DNA from: Symsagittifera roscoffensis
Lineage: Eukaryota; Xenacoelomorpha; Acoela; Convolutidae
NCBI RefSeq assembly: GCF_963678635.1
Contig: NC_087066.1
Span: 61,928,054 to 61,992,053 of the forward strand
DNA: 64,000 nucleotides
Reading direction: 5' to 3'
This document shows positions 41,988 to 54,562 of the stretch, piece after piece. Within the stretch, counting starts at the first letter, position 1, and every line of letters starts with the position of its first letter. A program made the translations under genes and the position numbers. The notes beneath the pieces are model-generated. The model was not told the origin of the DNA. It did not search any database and saw only the letters and a list, made by a program, of their open reading frames with translations.

Positions 41988-43141
41988 GCTAAAGTATTAG
42001 TTTGTTAAGAATTATTCAGTAGGCTCCATATTAATTTCTCTAAAAGTCTTTCTTCTTCAAATTTTTTTATCCAAAAGAATGAAATGTAGATCTTGAAAGC
42101 AAGTTTTGATTTGAGCTTCATCTATCATCTTCCAAAAGATGTTGGAGTTGGGTTTACTTCACAATATATTATTTTCATAGAAACTGAATTTTCATATAAA
42201 TTGACCTAGTATATCAAATGATAAAAATTTTTCCAGACATTATACTTTTATGTTGGATTTTTTCTCAAGATGTAAAATATCAGCTAATTTTTAATTAAAA
42301 AATCTCTAAACTCCTAATGAATTAAATTGAATTTCTATCTCAATTTGATTTTTTGTCATATTCTGCTTCATCTATCATCTTTAATCGCTCATTAATCCGA
42401 AACAGAAATAATTCCATAAATCCTTTTTAAAACAATTCTAATTATTTTCTCGACCTATAACTGTATATTGCTGTTTCAACTCCAAATTTCTATTTTGAAG
42501 TAAATTTTTTATGAGAATGATGTATATTATTATCTTGAAGTTTTCAAATGTTAGCAAAACATACATTTTCCAGGTCAGATATCAATTTTTTTTCTGAATC
42601 GTATCCAAAAAAGCAAAAAGCAAAAGAAAACCATAATTCTTAGAAAATCAATCCCCAATGTCTGCTACGCACTACTCTATGATTTTTTTTACAAGCACTA
42701 TGCAAGGAAAACTTTAAAATGGTTATTAGGTGAAACCTTTCATTTAATCAATCATTCATAAAAATCCAGTTTTTTATAGTATTTCAATAAATACTTTAGC
42801 ACTCATTAGCTTATGTGATTCACTTTAACTTCAAATTGATCGCAACAAAATCCCAGCCAGCTGGCAACCGATGGAGTTTTTACAGTAGATGAAAGATTTT
42901 CGGATCGATTTCCTTTGAAAGTTTCAAGACAATTTGATCTCGGTTTTTGCTGGTTTTGTAACTTTGAATACGACAAAACAAGAATAATGAAGAAGAAGCT
43001 GTCATTTTTTACTAGCAATTTTTTTCAAATTTTGTGTATAGTCTTTTCAGATTCAGTAAAAAATTATTAATCAAAGTTTTTTCTATGTTTTTATTAAAAA
43101 TATATCAATTTTACCTTCTCTTGGAGTGTGTTTTGAGACTG

Positions 43142-43342
43142 CTAAGCACATAATTTAACATTATGTTGACAATTCTTCATCTTTACGTGATTAGTAGTTT
43201 CCTCGCTGATATATGTATAAAATTTACAATTGGAACACTTCAAAATGCCACAGTGCTTTTGATGTCTTGATGCGTGTAAGCGAGTGTGATCTCTGCCACA
43301 TTCAAGACATGCAATTCTTTCGTTTTTATTCAGTGACGGCAT
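43142..43342 (-). CDS. Double zinc-finger ORF (A2 copy), second finger damaged
   Basis: As 12038-12238, from ATG 43342. The first finger (CxxC, H, C) is kept, but the last His of the second finger is Asn (HVKMKNC). Other changes: RDHTR for RENTR, YISEET for YSSKEI. Confidence 0.5.
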   Translation of the reverse strand: MPSLNKNERIACLECGRDHTRLHASRHQKHCGILKCSNCKFYTYISEETTNHVKMKNCQHNVKLCA

Positions 43343-43927
43343 CTCAATAAGTGGAAAAGGAAAAAATGGGAGATGTAGAATGTCACGACATTTCAGAAAA
43401 GAAAAGTTGAATAGCCTCAAAAAAATGAATAAAAATGAATAAAAAAAGCAAATTTCCTAACCAATTAACGTGAAAGAAAATCAGAATGGATTTACTATTT
43501 AGCCTAGCTGAAAAAAATTAATCCAATCTAATTCTGGAGTTTTCAAAAGTTTCGCTATCAACCATTCAGAATCGAGCATTATTTATAAGGAAATTTTTAT
43601 CTTTTCTGATATCAACCAATCAGAATCGACTTTCAATGGTCTTGGAATTTTGTAATAAGTTTAATGTCAACAAATCAAAATTGAGTTCTACTTCTCATGG
43701 GCTTTTCGACAATTTTGATATCGTTTGTAGATATCAAGGACTTCTTCACAGGTGGTGTTTGTGGTAATAAACAATCAGAATGAAGTATTCACAGATTTTA
43801 AAATACTTTGTAGATTAGAACCAAACTATGTTTATGAAACTTAATAATAAATCAATTTATTTGAATTTATTCATAATTAGCCTATACAATTGACACCAAA
43901 GTGAGATTAATGGATTTCTGGTCTGAT

Positions 43928-44598
43928 TTATATTGTTTTTTTAATGCTCAATTCAAATTTTGAAATTTCGATCAAAATTTTTTCGATTTGTTCTATTTCT
44001 AACCAGTGAAAAGAGAAACCACCAAAATATACATTTTTATTACTTTCTTTTTGGTATATTGTAATATAAGAAACCGCAAGTTTTTTAAAATTTGGATAGT
44101 CGTTAAAAGATAATCTGACAAATCTAGATTTGGCATTTGTATCAAAGTCAAAACAGTAATCAAAATGATGTTCCTTGTCTTCAATTTTTGTTTCATAGGC
44201 TCTTCCATTGTTTTGATTTTTACTGATTGACCACTCAATCTGAGTTAACTCTTCTAAATAAAAACATTGTTGATTAGTTTGGCAGTACTCTTCTTTTCTG
44301 AAATCTCCTCTCCATCTTTTTTAACAAAACTATTGAATTTTCTGTGTTTCTATACAACTAAAACTAGTACATTTTCCATCAACATTTCTGTCCACCACTC
44401 TTGTAGTTTCTTGTAATAGTTCAATCTTAAAATCTTGTGAATGTCCATTTCAGACATTGAAAACGCTTTTGATAGAAACATTTTCCTTACTGAAACTAAT
44501 AAATAAACTCGAATTTTTGTACCATTTTTACTTATTATGTAATCATAATAAAATGTTTTTCCCTTATTTAGAGACTGGGTAGTTTTAATTAAGTTCAT
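43928..44598 (-). pseudogene. p216 gene, X9 copy: lacks the shared TAG but frameshifted
   Basis: ATG 44598. Codon 55 is AAG, so the first frame reads 82 codons (MNLIKTTQSLNKGKTFYYDY onward) past the point where all other copies stop. It then leaves the downstream frame near the KKLQEWW stretch. A second frameshift comes from an extra T near 44318. The C-terminus is the natural one (TAA 43928-43930). Confidence 0.65.
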
Positions 44599-44972
44599 GT
44601 ACCCAAAATAAACCTCAAATTAAGGCAATTGAAAACAACCAACGAAATTAAGAAATTCAAAAAATAATGATAATGTTACAACTATCTATACATTTTGTTT
44701 GTAATTTTGTTCAAATAAGACAAATTTTACTTAACTGTTGATAAAAACAGTGATTAAAGAAAGTTTTTTGTAATTTTTTAAACAAATTATGGAAAATCTA
44801 TTGATAATTGGATAGTGTTTTATGTCAACTTTGATTAAACTTTTATGTTTTGTCTGACTTTTTCTCAGCTATCCCAGCTGTAAATATGCACTTTAGTAAC
44901 AAAAGATAGTTTTGAACCAACAATATTTCAATTAACAAACATACAAAACATCACATAGCATTACTGAGGCCT

Positions 44973-45326
44973 TTAATTATCAACTAACATAAAGTCTCCC
45001 AAAATTTGGGACAGTTCTTTGAATTCGTTCAAAGTAAAGTTGACATAGGCAACTTGTTTCCTTGCTTTATTCTCTTTTGCAGTGAAGATTCGAATCTGAA
45101 TGTAGGGAGGTTTGATAACATTGTGTTTCTTGATTGTGACACACAAACTCCTCATGTTGTATGTTGCTATTTCATATACTCTATTACAGATGTCCAGCGC
45201 CTGATTCATATTTGATTCTTTGGCAGATTTGATTTCAGGTATAAGTACGAGTCCAAGGTTATCAGCATCGTGAATAACCGTAATCCGGATTGCTATGACT
45301 AAGAAAAGAAAATCCACAGTACACAA
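44973..45326 (-). CDS. p117 open frame, X9 copy
   Basis: Intact. It differs from the X1-X6 copies at about 20 of 117 positions (for example LIPEIKSAKE, NQALDIC, IKKHNVIKPPY, VNFTLNEFKEL), with mostly amino-acid changing differences. It is the outgroup to the others. Confidence 0.5.
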   Translation of the reverse strand: MCTVDFLFLVIAIRITVIHDADNLGLVLIPEIKSAKESNMNQALDICNRVYEIATYNMRSLCVTIKKHNVIKPPYIQIRIFTAKENKARKQVAYVNFTLNEFKELSQILGDFMLVDN

Positions 45327-45875
45327 ACTGGATTAAACCAGCTCAAAGAACCGATAATTTATTCTTTTGAGGACTATTGATAAGTCTAAAAAAGAAACCA
45401 TAAAACACTAAAAAGTCGAAAGACAAACCCAAACCAAACAATTTGATTTTTAAGAACAGACACAATTAAAATAACTAAAGGAAAAAACCAGAAACAAACA
45501 CAACACAAAAAGTTAACACAAAACAGGACACCATAAAAAACCAGCATGAAATCATGCCCTCACTCCAGGCCTAACCCACCAGACGAGGACGAAGTCTCTT
45601 AATAGCCGGCCTAACCCACCGTGCTAGAACCCTTGCTTTGTGACCACACTCCTTATTTTTGATAAGAGATACTCAAGTGTGAGTAACTCTTTTAAAATAA
45701 CAGAACTAAAAATAAAAGCTTTTGAGACAAACTCTAATAAAAAAATTATAACTAAAAGAAAGACTAACTAAACATTTATTTATGTAAAATATATACTGCA
45801 GTATTATAGATCATACACAATCACGAAGACGAGCATCAAACAGCTAGGAAAACCTCATCACGCACAAACCACAGA

Positions 45876-46106
45876 ATGGCTGAACACAACCGATATGCCG
45901 CTCACAACTACAACTCAAAGGATTTAAAGTACGACTTGACTTCGAAGCAAAGGACTTCATTGAGACAGACGAGTGACCACCTCGATGTTCAAGTATACGT
46001 ACAGATCCGAGTTACAGGGCATTCCCTCCAAACTCGAGCTTCACGCCATTCCCAATCCAGATCGAAACATAGTTCTCCACAACCGATCAAGAATAGAAAA
46101 TCATAG
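45876..46106 (+). CDS. 76-aa ORF, first array unit
   Basis: An intermediate form: MAEHNRYAAHNYNSKDLKYD, with Gln51 as in D1-D3 but Ser33 and Lys75 as in the array. ATG to TAG. Confidence 0.35.
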   Translation: MAEHNRYAAHNYNSKDLKYDLTSKQRTSLRQTSDHLDVQVYVQIRVTGHSLQTRASRHSQSRSKHSSPQPIKNRKS

Positions 46107-46176
46107 CAAACCATCTTAAAATCAGATTGATTTCGTTGGCGGTCATAGTCATTGTCGAACGACAACTGACAACGTC

Positions 46177-46362
46177 ATGCCGACGATTCTAGCTTCCTGG
46201 AGCTGTCTTCTCCAAGAACAGACAAGAATTGATGCTCGCCTAATACCAACGATCATCATCCATCCTTCATTACAGATAGAAGATAAAAAGTTCAAAAACT
46301 CTGTAAACCCCGGTTGGGTGGAACCTAATCCAAACTGTATATTTTTATTGGTAATAAATTAG
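46177..46362 (+). CDS. 61-aa second ORF of the D unit
   Basis: ATG at 46177, 71 bp after the 76-aa ORF on the same strand. Ends IEDKKFKNSVNPGWVEPN then PNCIFLLVIN. Copies are open at 47385-47570, 48593-48778, 49801-49986, 51009-51194 and 52217-52402. In the unit at 53425 a GTGGAA to GTGTAA change stops it early. In D1-D3 and the last unit a one-base difference ends it at KFKTL. Function unknown; probably incidental. Confidence 0.25.
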   Translation: MPTILASWSCLLQEQTRIDARLIPTIIIHPSLQIEDKKFKNSVNPGWVEPNPNCIFLLVIN

Positions 46363-47083
46363 ATGTTTTATCCCTATAAAATATTAAAGACTAACGAATC
46401 ACACTCCATCTAACTAACAACCCACTTATTTGTAAGTGCTGAAACTACCTATAGTTTCAACACCAGAGCATTCTGAATTTAACTTACAGCTTAGTTACCT
46501 TTTCCAAGAGACCAAATCGTAACAAACCAGTATACTCTAGATCTTTTGAGACTAAGAGATATAAGAGATAAGTCTATTGATAAGTCTAAAAAAGAAACCA
46601 TAAAAACACCAAAAAGTCGAAAGACAAACCCAAACCAAACAATTTGATTTTTAAGAAAATACATAACTAAAATAACTAAAGGAAAAAACCAGAAACAAAC
46701 ACAACACAAAAAGTTAACACAAAACAGGACACCATAAAAAACCAGCATGAAATCATGCCCTCACTTCAAGCCTAACCCACCAGACGAGGACGAAGTCCTG
46801 AGCATACTTAATAGCCGGCCTAACCCACCGTGCTAGAACACACGCTTTGTGACCACACTCCTTATTTTTGATAAGAGAAACTCAAGTGTGAGCAACTCTT
46901 TTAGAATAACAGACCTAAAATTAAATGCTTTTGAGACAAACTCTAATAAAAAATTATAACTAAAAGAAAGACTAACTAAACATTTATTTATGTAAAATAT
47001 ATACTGCAGTAATATAGATCGTAAACAATCACGAAGACGAGCATCAAACAGCTAGGACGACCTCATCACGCACAAATCAAAGA

Positions 47084-47314
47084 ATGGCTGAACACCACCG
47101 ATATGCCGCTCACAACCACAACTCAAAGGATTTAGAGTACGACCTGACTTCGAAGCAAAGGACTTCATTGAGACAGACGAGTGACCACCTCGATGTTCAA
47201 GTATACGTACAGATCCGAGTTACAGGCCATTCCCTCAAAACTCGAGCTTCACGCCATTCCCAATCCAGATCGAAACATAGTTCTCCACAACCGATCAAGA
47301 ACAGAAAATCATAG
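47084..47314 (+). CDS. 76-aa ORF, array unit 2
   Basis: MAEHHRYAAHNHNSKDLEYD form. Compared with D1-D3: His5, Gln25, Ser33, Lys51, Ser67 and Lys75, with about eight replacement and two silent base differences. Identical in the following units. Confidence 0.35.
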   Translation: MAEHHRYAAHNHNSKDLEYDLTSKQRTSLRQTSDHLDVQVYVQIRVTGHSLKTRASRHSQSRSKHSSPQPIKNRKS

Positions 47315-48291
47315 CAAACTATCTTAAAATCAGAATGATTTCGTTGGCGGTCATAGTCATTGTCGAACGACAACTGACAACGTCATGTCGACGATTCTAG
47401 CTTCCTGGAGCTGTGTTCTCCAAGAACAGACAAAAAATGATGCTCGCCTAATACCAACGATCATCATCCATCCTTCATTACAAATAGAAGATAAAAAGTT
47501 CAAAAACTCTGTAAACCCCGGTTGGGTGGAACCTAATCCAAACTGTATATTTTTATTGGTAATAAATTAGATGTTTTATCCCTATAAAATATTAAAGACT
47601 AACGAATCACACTCCATCTAACTAACAACCCACTTATTTGTAAGTGCTGAAACTACCTATAGTTTCAACACCAGAGCATTCTGAATTTAACTTACAGCTT
47701 AGTTACCTTTTCCAAGAGACCAAATCGTAACAAACCAGTATACTCTAGATCTTTTGAGACTAAGAGATATAAGAGATAAGTCTATTGATAAGTCTAAAAA
47801 AGAAACCATAAAAACACCAAAAAGTCGAAAGACAAACCCAAACCAAACAATTTGATTTTTAAGAAAATACATAACTAAAATAACTAAAGGAAAAAACCAG
47901 AAACAAACACAACACAAAAAGTTAACACAAAACAGGACACCATAAAAAACCAGCATGAAATCATGCCCTCACTTCAAGCCTAACCCACCAGACGAGGACG
48001 AAGTCCTGAGCATACTTAATAGCCGGCCTAACCCACCATGCTGGAACACACGCTTTGTGACCACACTCCTTATTTTTGATAAGAGAAACTCAAGTGTGAG
48101 CAACTCTTTTAGAATAACAGACCTAAAATTAAATGCTTTTGAGACAAACTCTAATAAAAAATTATAACTAAAAGAAAGACTAACTAAACATTTATTTATG
48201 TAAAATATATACTGCAGTAATATAGATCGTAAACAATCACGAAGACGAGCATCAAACAGCTAGGACGACCTCATCACGCACAAATCAAAGA

Positions 48292-48522
48292 ATGGCTGAA
48301 CACCACCGATATGCCGCTCACAACCACAACTCAAAGGATTTAGAGTACGACCTGACTTCGAAGCAAAGGACTTCATTGAGACAGACGAGTGACCACCTCG
48401 ATGTTCAAGTATACGTACAGATCCGAGTTACAGGCCATTCCCTCAAAACTCGAGCTTCACGCCATTCCCAATCCAGATCGAAACATAGTTCTCCACAACC
48501 GATCAAGAACAGAAAATCATAG
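48292..48522 (+). CDS. 76-aa ORF, array unit 3
   Basis: Identical protein to unit 2. The preceding T has two private changes (ACCATGCTGG for ACCGTGCTAG near 48049). Confidence 0.35.
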   Translation: MAEHHRYAAHNHNSKDLEYDLTSKQRTSLRQTSDHLDVQVYVQIRVTGHSLKTRASRHSQSRSKHSSPQPIKNRKS

Positions 48523-49499
48523 CAAACTATCTTAAAATCAGAATGATTTCGTTGGCGGTCATAGTCATTGTCGAACGACAACTGACAACGTCATGTCGAC
48601 GATTCTAGCTTCCTGGAGCTGTGTTCTCCAAGAACAGACAAAAAATGATGCTCGCCTAATACCAACGATCATCATCCATCCTTCATTACAGATAGAAGAT
48701 AAAAAGTTCAAAAACTCTGTAAACCCCGGTTGGGTGGAACCTAATCCAAACTGTATATTTTTATTGGTAATAAATTAGATGTTTTATCCCTATAAAATAT
48801 TAAAGACTAACGAATCACACTCCATCTAACTAACAACCCACTTATTTGTAAGTGCTGAAACTACCTATAGTTTCAACACCAGAGCATTCTGAATTTAACT
48901 TACAGCTTAGTTACCTTTTCCAAGAGACCAAATCGTAACAAACCAGTATACTCTAGATCTTTTGAGACTAAGAGATATAAGAGATAAGTCTATTGATAAG
49001 TCTAAAAAAGAAACCATAAAAACACCAAAAAGTCGAAAGACAAACCCAAACCAAACAATTTGATTTTTAAGAAAATACATAACTAAAATAACTAAAGGAA
49101 AAAACCAGAAACAAACACAACACAAAAAGTTAACACAAAACAGGACACCATAAAAAACCAGCATGAAATCATGCCCTCACTTCAAGCCTAACCCACCAGA
49201 CGAGGACGAAGTCCTGAGCATACTTAATAGCCGGCCTAACCCACCGTGCTAGAACACACGCTTTGTGACCACACTCCTTATTTTTGATAAGAGAAACTCA
49301 AGTGTGAGCAACTCTTTTAGAATAACAGACCTAAAATTAAATGCTTTTGAGACAAACTCTAATAAAAAATTATAACTAAAAGAAAGACTAACTAAACATT
49401 TATTTATGTAAAATATATACTGCAGTAATATAGATCGTAAACAATCACGAAGACGAGCATCAAACAGCTAGGACGACCTCATCACGCACAAATCAAAGA

Positions 49500-49730
49500 A
49501 TGGCTGAACACCACCGATATGCCGCTCACAACCACAACTCAAAGGATTTAGAGTACGACCTGACTTCGAAGCAAAGGACTTCATTGAGACAGACGAGTGA
49601 CCACCTCGATGTTCAAGTATACGTACAGATCCGAGTTACAGGCCATTCCCTCAAAACTCGAGCTTCACGCCATTCCCAATCCAGATCGAAACATAGTTCT
49701 CCACAACCGATCAAGAACAGAAAATCATAG
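49500..49730 (+). CDS. 76-aa ORF, array unit 4
   Basis: Identical protein to unit 2. A private CATCCACCC variant lies downstream near 49887. Confidence 0.35.
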   Translation: MAEHHRYAAHNHNSKDLEYDLTSKQRTSLRQTSDHLDVQVYVQIRVTGHSLKTRASRHSQSRSKHSSPQPIKNRKS

Positions 49731-50707
49731 CAAACTATCTTAAAATCAGAATGATTTCGTTGGCGGTCATAGTCATTGTCGAACGACAACTGACAACGTC
49801 ATGTCGACGATTCTAGCTTCCTGGAGCTGTGTTCTCCAAGAACAGACAAAAAATGATGCTCGCCTAATACCAACGATCATCATCCACCCTTCATTACAGA
49901 TAGAAGATAAAAAGTTCAAAAACTCTGTAAACCCCGGTTGGGTGGAACCTAATCCAAACTGTATATTTTTATTGGTAATAAATTAGATGTTTTATCCCTA
50001 TAAAATATTAAAGACTAACGAATCACACTCCATCTAACTAACAACCCACTTATTTGTAAGTGCTGAAACTACCTATAGTTTCAACACCAGAGCATTCTGA
50101 ATTTAACTTACAGCTTAGTTACCTTTTCCAAGAGACCAAATCGTAACAAACCAGTATACTCTAGATCTTTTGAGACTAAGAGATATAAGAGATAAGTCTA
50201 TTGATAAGTCTAAAAAAGAAACCATAAAAACACCAAAAAGTCGAAAGACAAACCCAAACCAAACAATTTGATTTTTAAGAAAATACATAACTAAAATAAC
50301 TAAAGGAAAAAACCAGAAACAAACACAACACAAAAAGTTAACACAAAACAGGACACCATAAAAAACCAGCATGAAATCATGCCCTCACTTCAAGCCTAAC
50401 CCACCAGACGAGGACGAAGTCCTGAGCATACTTAATAGCCGGCCTAACCCACCGTGCTAGAACACACGCTTTGTGACCACACTCCTTATTTTTGATAAGA
50501 GAAACTCAAGTGTGAGCAACTCTTTTAGAATAACAGACCTAAAATTAAATGCTTTTGAGACAAACTCTAATAAAAAATTATAACTAAAAGAAAGACTAAC
50601 TAAACATTTATTTATGTAAAATATATACTGCAGTAATATAGATCGTAAACAATCACGAAGACGAGCATCAAACAGCTAGGACGACCTCATCACGCACAAA
50701 TCAAAGA

Positions 50708-50938
50708 ATGGCTGAACACCACCGATATGCCGCTCACAACCACAACTCAAAGGATTTAGAGTACGACCTGACTTCGAAGCAAAGGACTTCATTGAGACAG
50801 ACGAGTGACCACCTCGATGTTCAAGTATACGTACAGATCCGAGTTACAGGTCATTCCCTCAAAACTCGAGCTTCACGCCATTCCCAATCCAGATCGAAAC
50901 ATAGTTCTCCACAACCGATCAAGAACAGAAAATCATAG
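50708..50938 (+). CDS. 76-aa ORF, array unit 5
   Basis: Identical protein; one silent change (GGC to GGT near 50849). Confidence 0.35.
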   Translation: MAEHHRYAAHNHNSKDLEYDLTSKQRTSLRQTSDHLDVQVYVQIRVTGHSLKTRASRHSQSRSKHSSPQPIKNRKS

Positions 50939-51915
50939 CAAACTATCTTAAAATCAGAATGATTTCGTTGGCGGTCATAGTCATTGTCGAACGACAACTG
51001 ACAACGTCATGTCGACGATTCTAGCTTCCTGGAGCTGTGTTCTCCAAGAACAGACAAAAAATGATGCTCGCCTAATACCAACGATCATCATCCATCCTTC
51101 ATTACAGATAGAAGATAAAAAGTTCAAAAACTCTGTAAACCCCGGTTGGGTGGAACCTAATCCAAACTGTATATTTTTATTGGTAATAAATTAGATGTTT
51201 TATCCCTATAAAATATTAAAGACTAACGAATCACACTCCATCTAACTAACAACCCACTTATTTGTAAGTGCTGAAACTACCTATAGTTTCAACACCAGAG
51301 CATTCTGAATTTAACTTACAGCTTAGTTACCTTTTCCAAGAGACCAAATCGTAACAAACCAGTATACTCTAGATCTTTTGAGACTAAGAGATATAAGAGA
51401 TAAGTCTATTGATAAGTCTAAAAAAGAAACCATAAAAACACCAAAAAGTCGAAAGACAAACCCAAACCAAACAATTTGATTTTTAAGAAAATACATAACT
51501 AAAATAACTAAAGGAAAAAACCAGAAACAAACACAACACAAAAAGTTAACACAAAACAGGACACCATAAAAAACCAGCATGAAATCATGCCCTCACTTCA
51601 AGCCTAACCCACCAGACGAGGACGAAGTCCTGAGCATACTTAATAGCCGGCCTAACCCACCGTGCTAGAACACACGCTTTGTGACCACACTCCTTATTTT
51701 TGATAAGAGAAACTCAAGTGTGAGCAACTCTTTTAGAATAACAGACCTAAAATTAAATGCTTTTGAGACAAACTCTAATAAAAAATTATAACTAAAAGAA
51801 AGACTAACTAAACATTTATTTATGTAAAATATATACTGCAGTAATATAGATCGTAAACAATCACGAAGACGAGCATCAAACAGCTAGGACGACCTCATCA
51901 CGCACAAATCAAAGA

Positions 51916-52146
51916 ATGGCTGAACACCACCGATATGCCGCTCACAACCACAACTCAAAGGATTTAGAGTACGACCTGACTTCGAAGCAAAGGACTTCAT
52001 TGAGACAGACGAGTGACCACCTCGATGTTCAAGTATACGTACAGATCCGAGTTACAGGCCATTCCCTCAAAACTCGAGCTTCACGCCATTCCCAATCCAG
52101 ATCGAAACATAGTTCTCCACAACCGATCAAGAACAGAAAATCATAG
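51916..52146 (+). CDS. 76-aa ORF, array unit 6
   Basis: Identical protein to unit 2; no private change seen in the ORF. Confidence 0.35.
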   Translation: MAEHHRYAAHNHNSKDLEYDLTSKQRTSLRQTSDHLDVQVYVQIRVTGHSLKTRASRHSQSRSKHSSPQPIKNRKS

Positions 52147-53123
52147 CAAACTATCTTAAAATCAGAATGATTTCGTTGGCGGTCATAGTCATTGTCGAAC
52201 GACAACTGACAACGTCATGTCGACGATTCTAGCTTCCTGGAGCTGTGTTCTCCAAGAACAGACAAAAAATGATGCTCGCCTAATACCAACGATCATCATC
52301 CATCCTTCATTACAGATAGAAGATAAAAAGTTCAAAAACTCTGTAAACCCCGGTTGGGTGGAACCTAATCCAAACTGTATATTTTTATTGGTAATAAATT
52401 AGATGTTTTATCCCTATAAAATATTAAAGACTAACGAATCACACTCCATCTAACTAACAACCCACTTATTTGTAAGTGCTGAAACTACCTATAGTTTCAA
52501 CACCAGAGCATTCTGAATTTAACTTACAGCTTAGTTACCTTTTCCAAGAGACCAAATCGTAACAAACCAGTATACTCTAGATCTTTTGAGACTAAGAGAT
52601 ATAAGAGATAAGTCTATTGATAAGTCTAAAAAAGAAACCATAAAAACACCAAAAAGTCGAAAGACAAACCCAAACCAAACAATTTGATTTTTAAGAAAAT
52701 ACATAACTAAAATAACTAAAGGAAAAAACCAGAAACAAACACAACACAAAAAGTTAACACAAAACAGGACACCATAAAAAACCAGCATGAAATCATGCCC
52801 TCACTTCAAGCCTAACCCACCAGACGAGGACGAAGTCCTGAGCATACTTAATAGCCGGCCTAACCCACCGTGCTAGAACACACGCTTTGTGACCACACTC
52901 CTTATTTTTGATAAGAGAAACTCAAGTGTGAGCAACTCTTTTAGAATAACAGACCTAAAATTAATTGCTTTTGAGACAAACTCTAATAAAAAATTATAAC
53001 TAAAAGAAAGACTAACTAAACATTTATTTATGTAAAATATATACTGCAGTAATATAGATCGTAAACAATCACGAAGACGAGCATCAAACAGCTAGGACGA
53101 CCTCATCACGCACAAATCAAAGA

Positions 53124-53354
53124 ATGGCTGAACACCACCGATATGCCGCTCACAACCACAACTCAAAGGATTTAGAGTACGACCTGACTTCGAAGCAAAG
53201 GACTTCATTGAGACAGACGAGTGACCACCTCGATGTTCAAGTATACGTACAGATCCGAGTTACAGGCCATTCCCTCAAAACGCGAGCTTCACGCCATTCC
53301 CAATCCAGATCGAAACATAGTTCTCCACAACCGATCAAGAACAGAAAATCATAG
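53124..53354 (+). CDS. 76-aa ORF, array unit 7
   Basis: Identical protein; one silent change (ACT to ACG near 53282). Its downstream 61-aa frame is stopped. Confidence 0.35.
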   Translation: MAEHHRYAAHNHNSKDLEYDLTSKQRTSLRQTSDHLDVQVYVQIRVTGHSLKTRASRHSQSRSKHSSPQPIKNRKS

Positions 53355-54331
53355 CAAACTATCTTAAAATCAGAATGATTTCGTTGGCGGTCATAGTCAT
53401 TGTCGAACGACAACTGACAACGTCATGTCGACGATTCTAGCTTCCTGGAGCTGTGTTCTCCAAGAACAGACAAAAAATGATGCTCGCCTAATACCAACGA
53501 TCATCATCCATCCTTCATTACAGATAGAAGATAAAAATTTCAAAAACTCTGTAAACCCCGGTTGGGTGTAACCTAATCCAAACTGTATATTTTTATTGGT
53601 AATAAATTAGATGTTTTATCCCTATAAAATATTAAAGACTAACGAATCACACTCCATCTAACTAACAACCCACTTATTTGTAAGTGCTGAAACTACCTAT
53701 AGTTTCAACACCAGAGCATTCTGAATTTAACTTACAGCTTAGTTACCTTTTCCAAGAGACCAAATCGTAACAAACCAGTATACTCTAGATCTTTTGAGAC
53801 TAAGAGATATAAGAGATAAGTCTATTGATAAGTCTAAAAAAGAAACCATAAAAACACCAAAAAGTCGAAAGACAAACCCAAACCAAACAATTTGATTTTT
53901 AAGAAAATACATAACTAAAATAACTAAAGGAAAAAACCAGAAACAAACACAACACAAAAAGTTAACACAAAACAGGACACCATAAAAAACCAGCATGAAA
54001 TCATGCCCTCACTTCAAGCCTAACCCACCAGACGAGGACGAAGTCCTGAGCATACTTAATAGCCGGCCTAACCCACCGTGCTAGAACACACGCTTTGTGA
54101 CCACACTCCTTATTTTTGATAAGAGAAACTCAAGTGTGAGCAACTCTTTTAGAATAACAGACCTAAAATTAAATGCTTTTGAGACAAACTCTAATAAAAA
54201 ATTATAACTAAAAGAAAGACTAACTAAACATTTATTTATGTAAAATATATACTGCAGTAATATAGATCGTAAACAATCACGAAGACGAGCATCAAACAGC
54301 TAGGACGACCTCATCACGCACAAATCAAAGA

Positions 54332-54562
54332 ATGGCTGAACACCACCGATATGCCGCTCACAACCACAACTCAAAGGATTTAGAGTACGACCTGACTTCG
54401 AAGCAAAGGACTTCATTGAGACAGACGAGTGACCACCTCGATGTTCAAGTATACGTACAGATCCGAGTTACAGGCCATTCCCTCAAAACTCGAGCTTCAC
54501 GCCATTCCCAATCCAGATCGAAACATAGTTCTCCACAACCGATCAAGAACAGAAAATCATAG
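54332..54562 (+). CDS. 76-aa ORF, last array unit
   Basis: Identical protein to unit 2. About 180 bp downstream the DNA changes to the D1-type (GATGAAAAATTCAAAACTCT) and continues into E4. Confidence 0.35.
   Translation: MAEHHRYAAHNHNSKDLEYDLTSKQRTSLRQTSDHLDVQVYVQIRVTGHSLKTRASRHSQSRSKHSSPQPIKNRKS

Larger units (their letters stand above)
38452..43910 (+). repeat. Segmental duplicate A2
   Basis: Counterpart of A1. It lacks the inverted-end element and carries two extra blocks (38482-38745 and 39998-41987). It runs into X9 in the same way as A1 runs into X1. Confidence 0.8.

Noticed and set aside
46491-46748. 85-aa hydrophobic minus-strand ORF repeated in each 1208-bp unit
   Set aside because: It is the complement of the A-rich half of T, begins at a non-ATG codon and is Phe/Leu/Val-rich only because the other strand is poly-A-like. 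It looks like a membrane protein but has no independent support.
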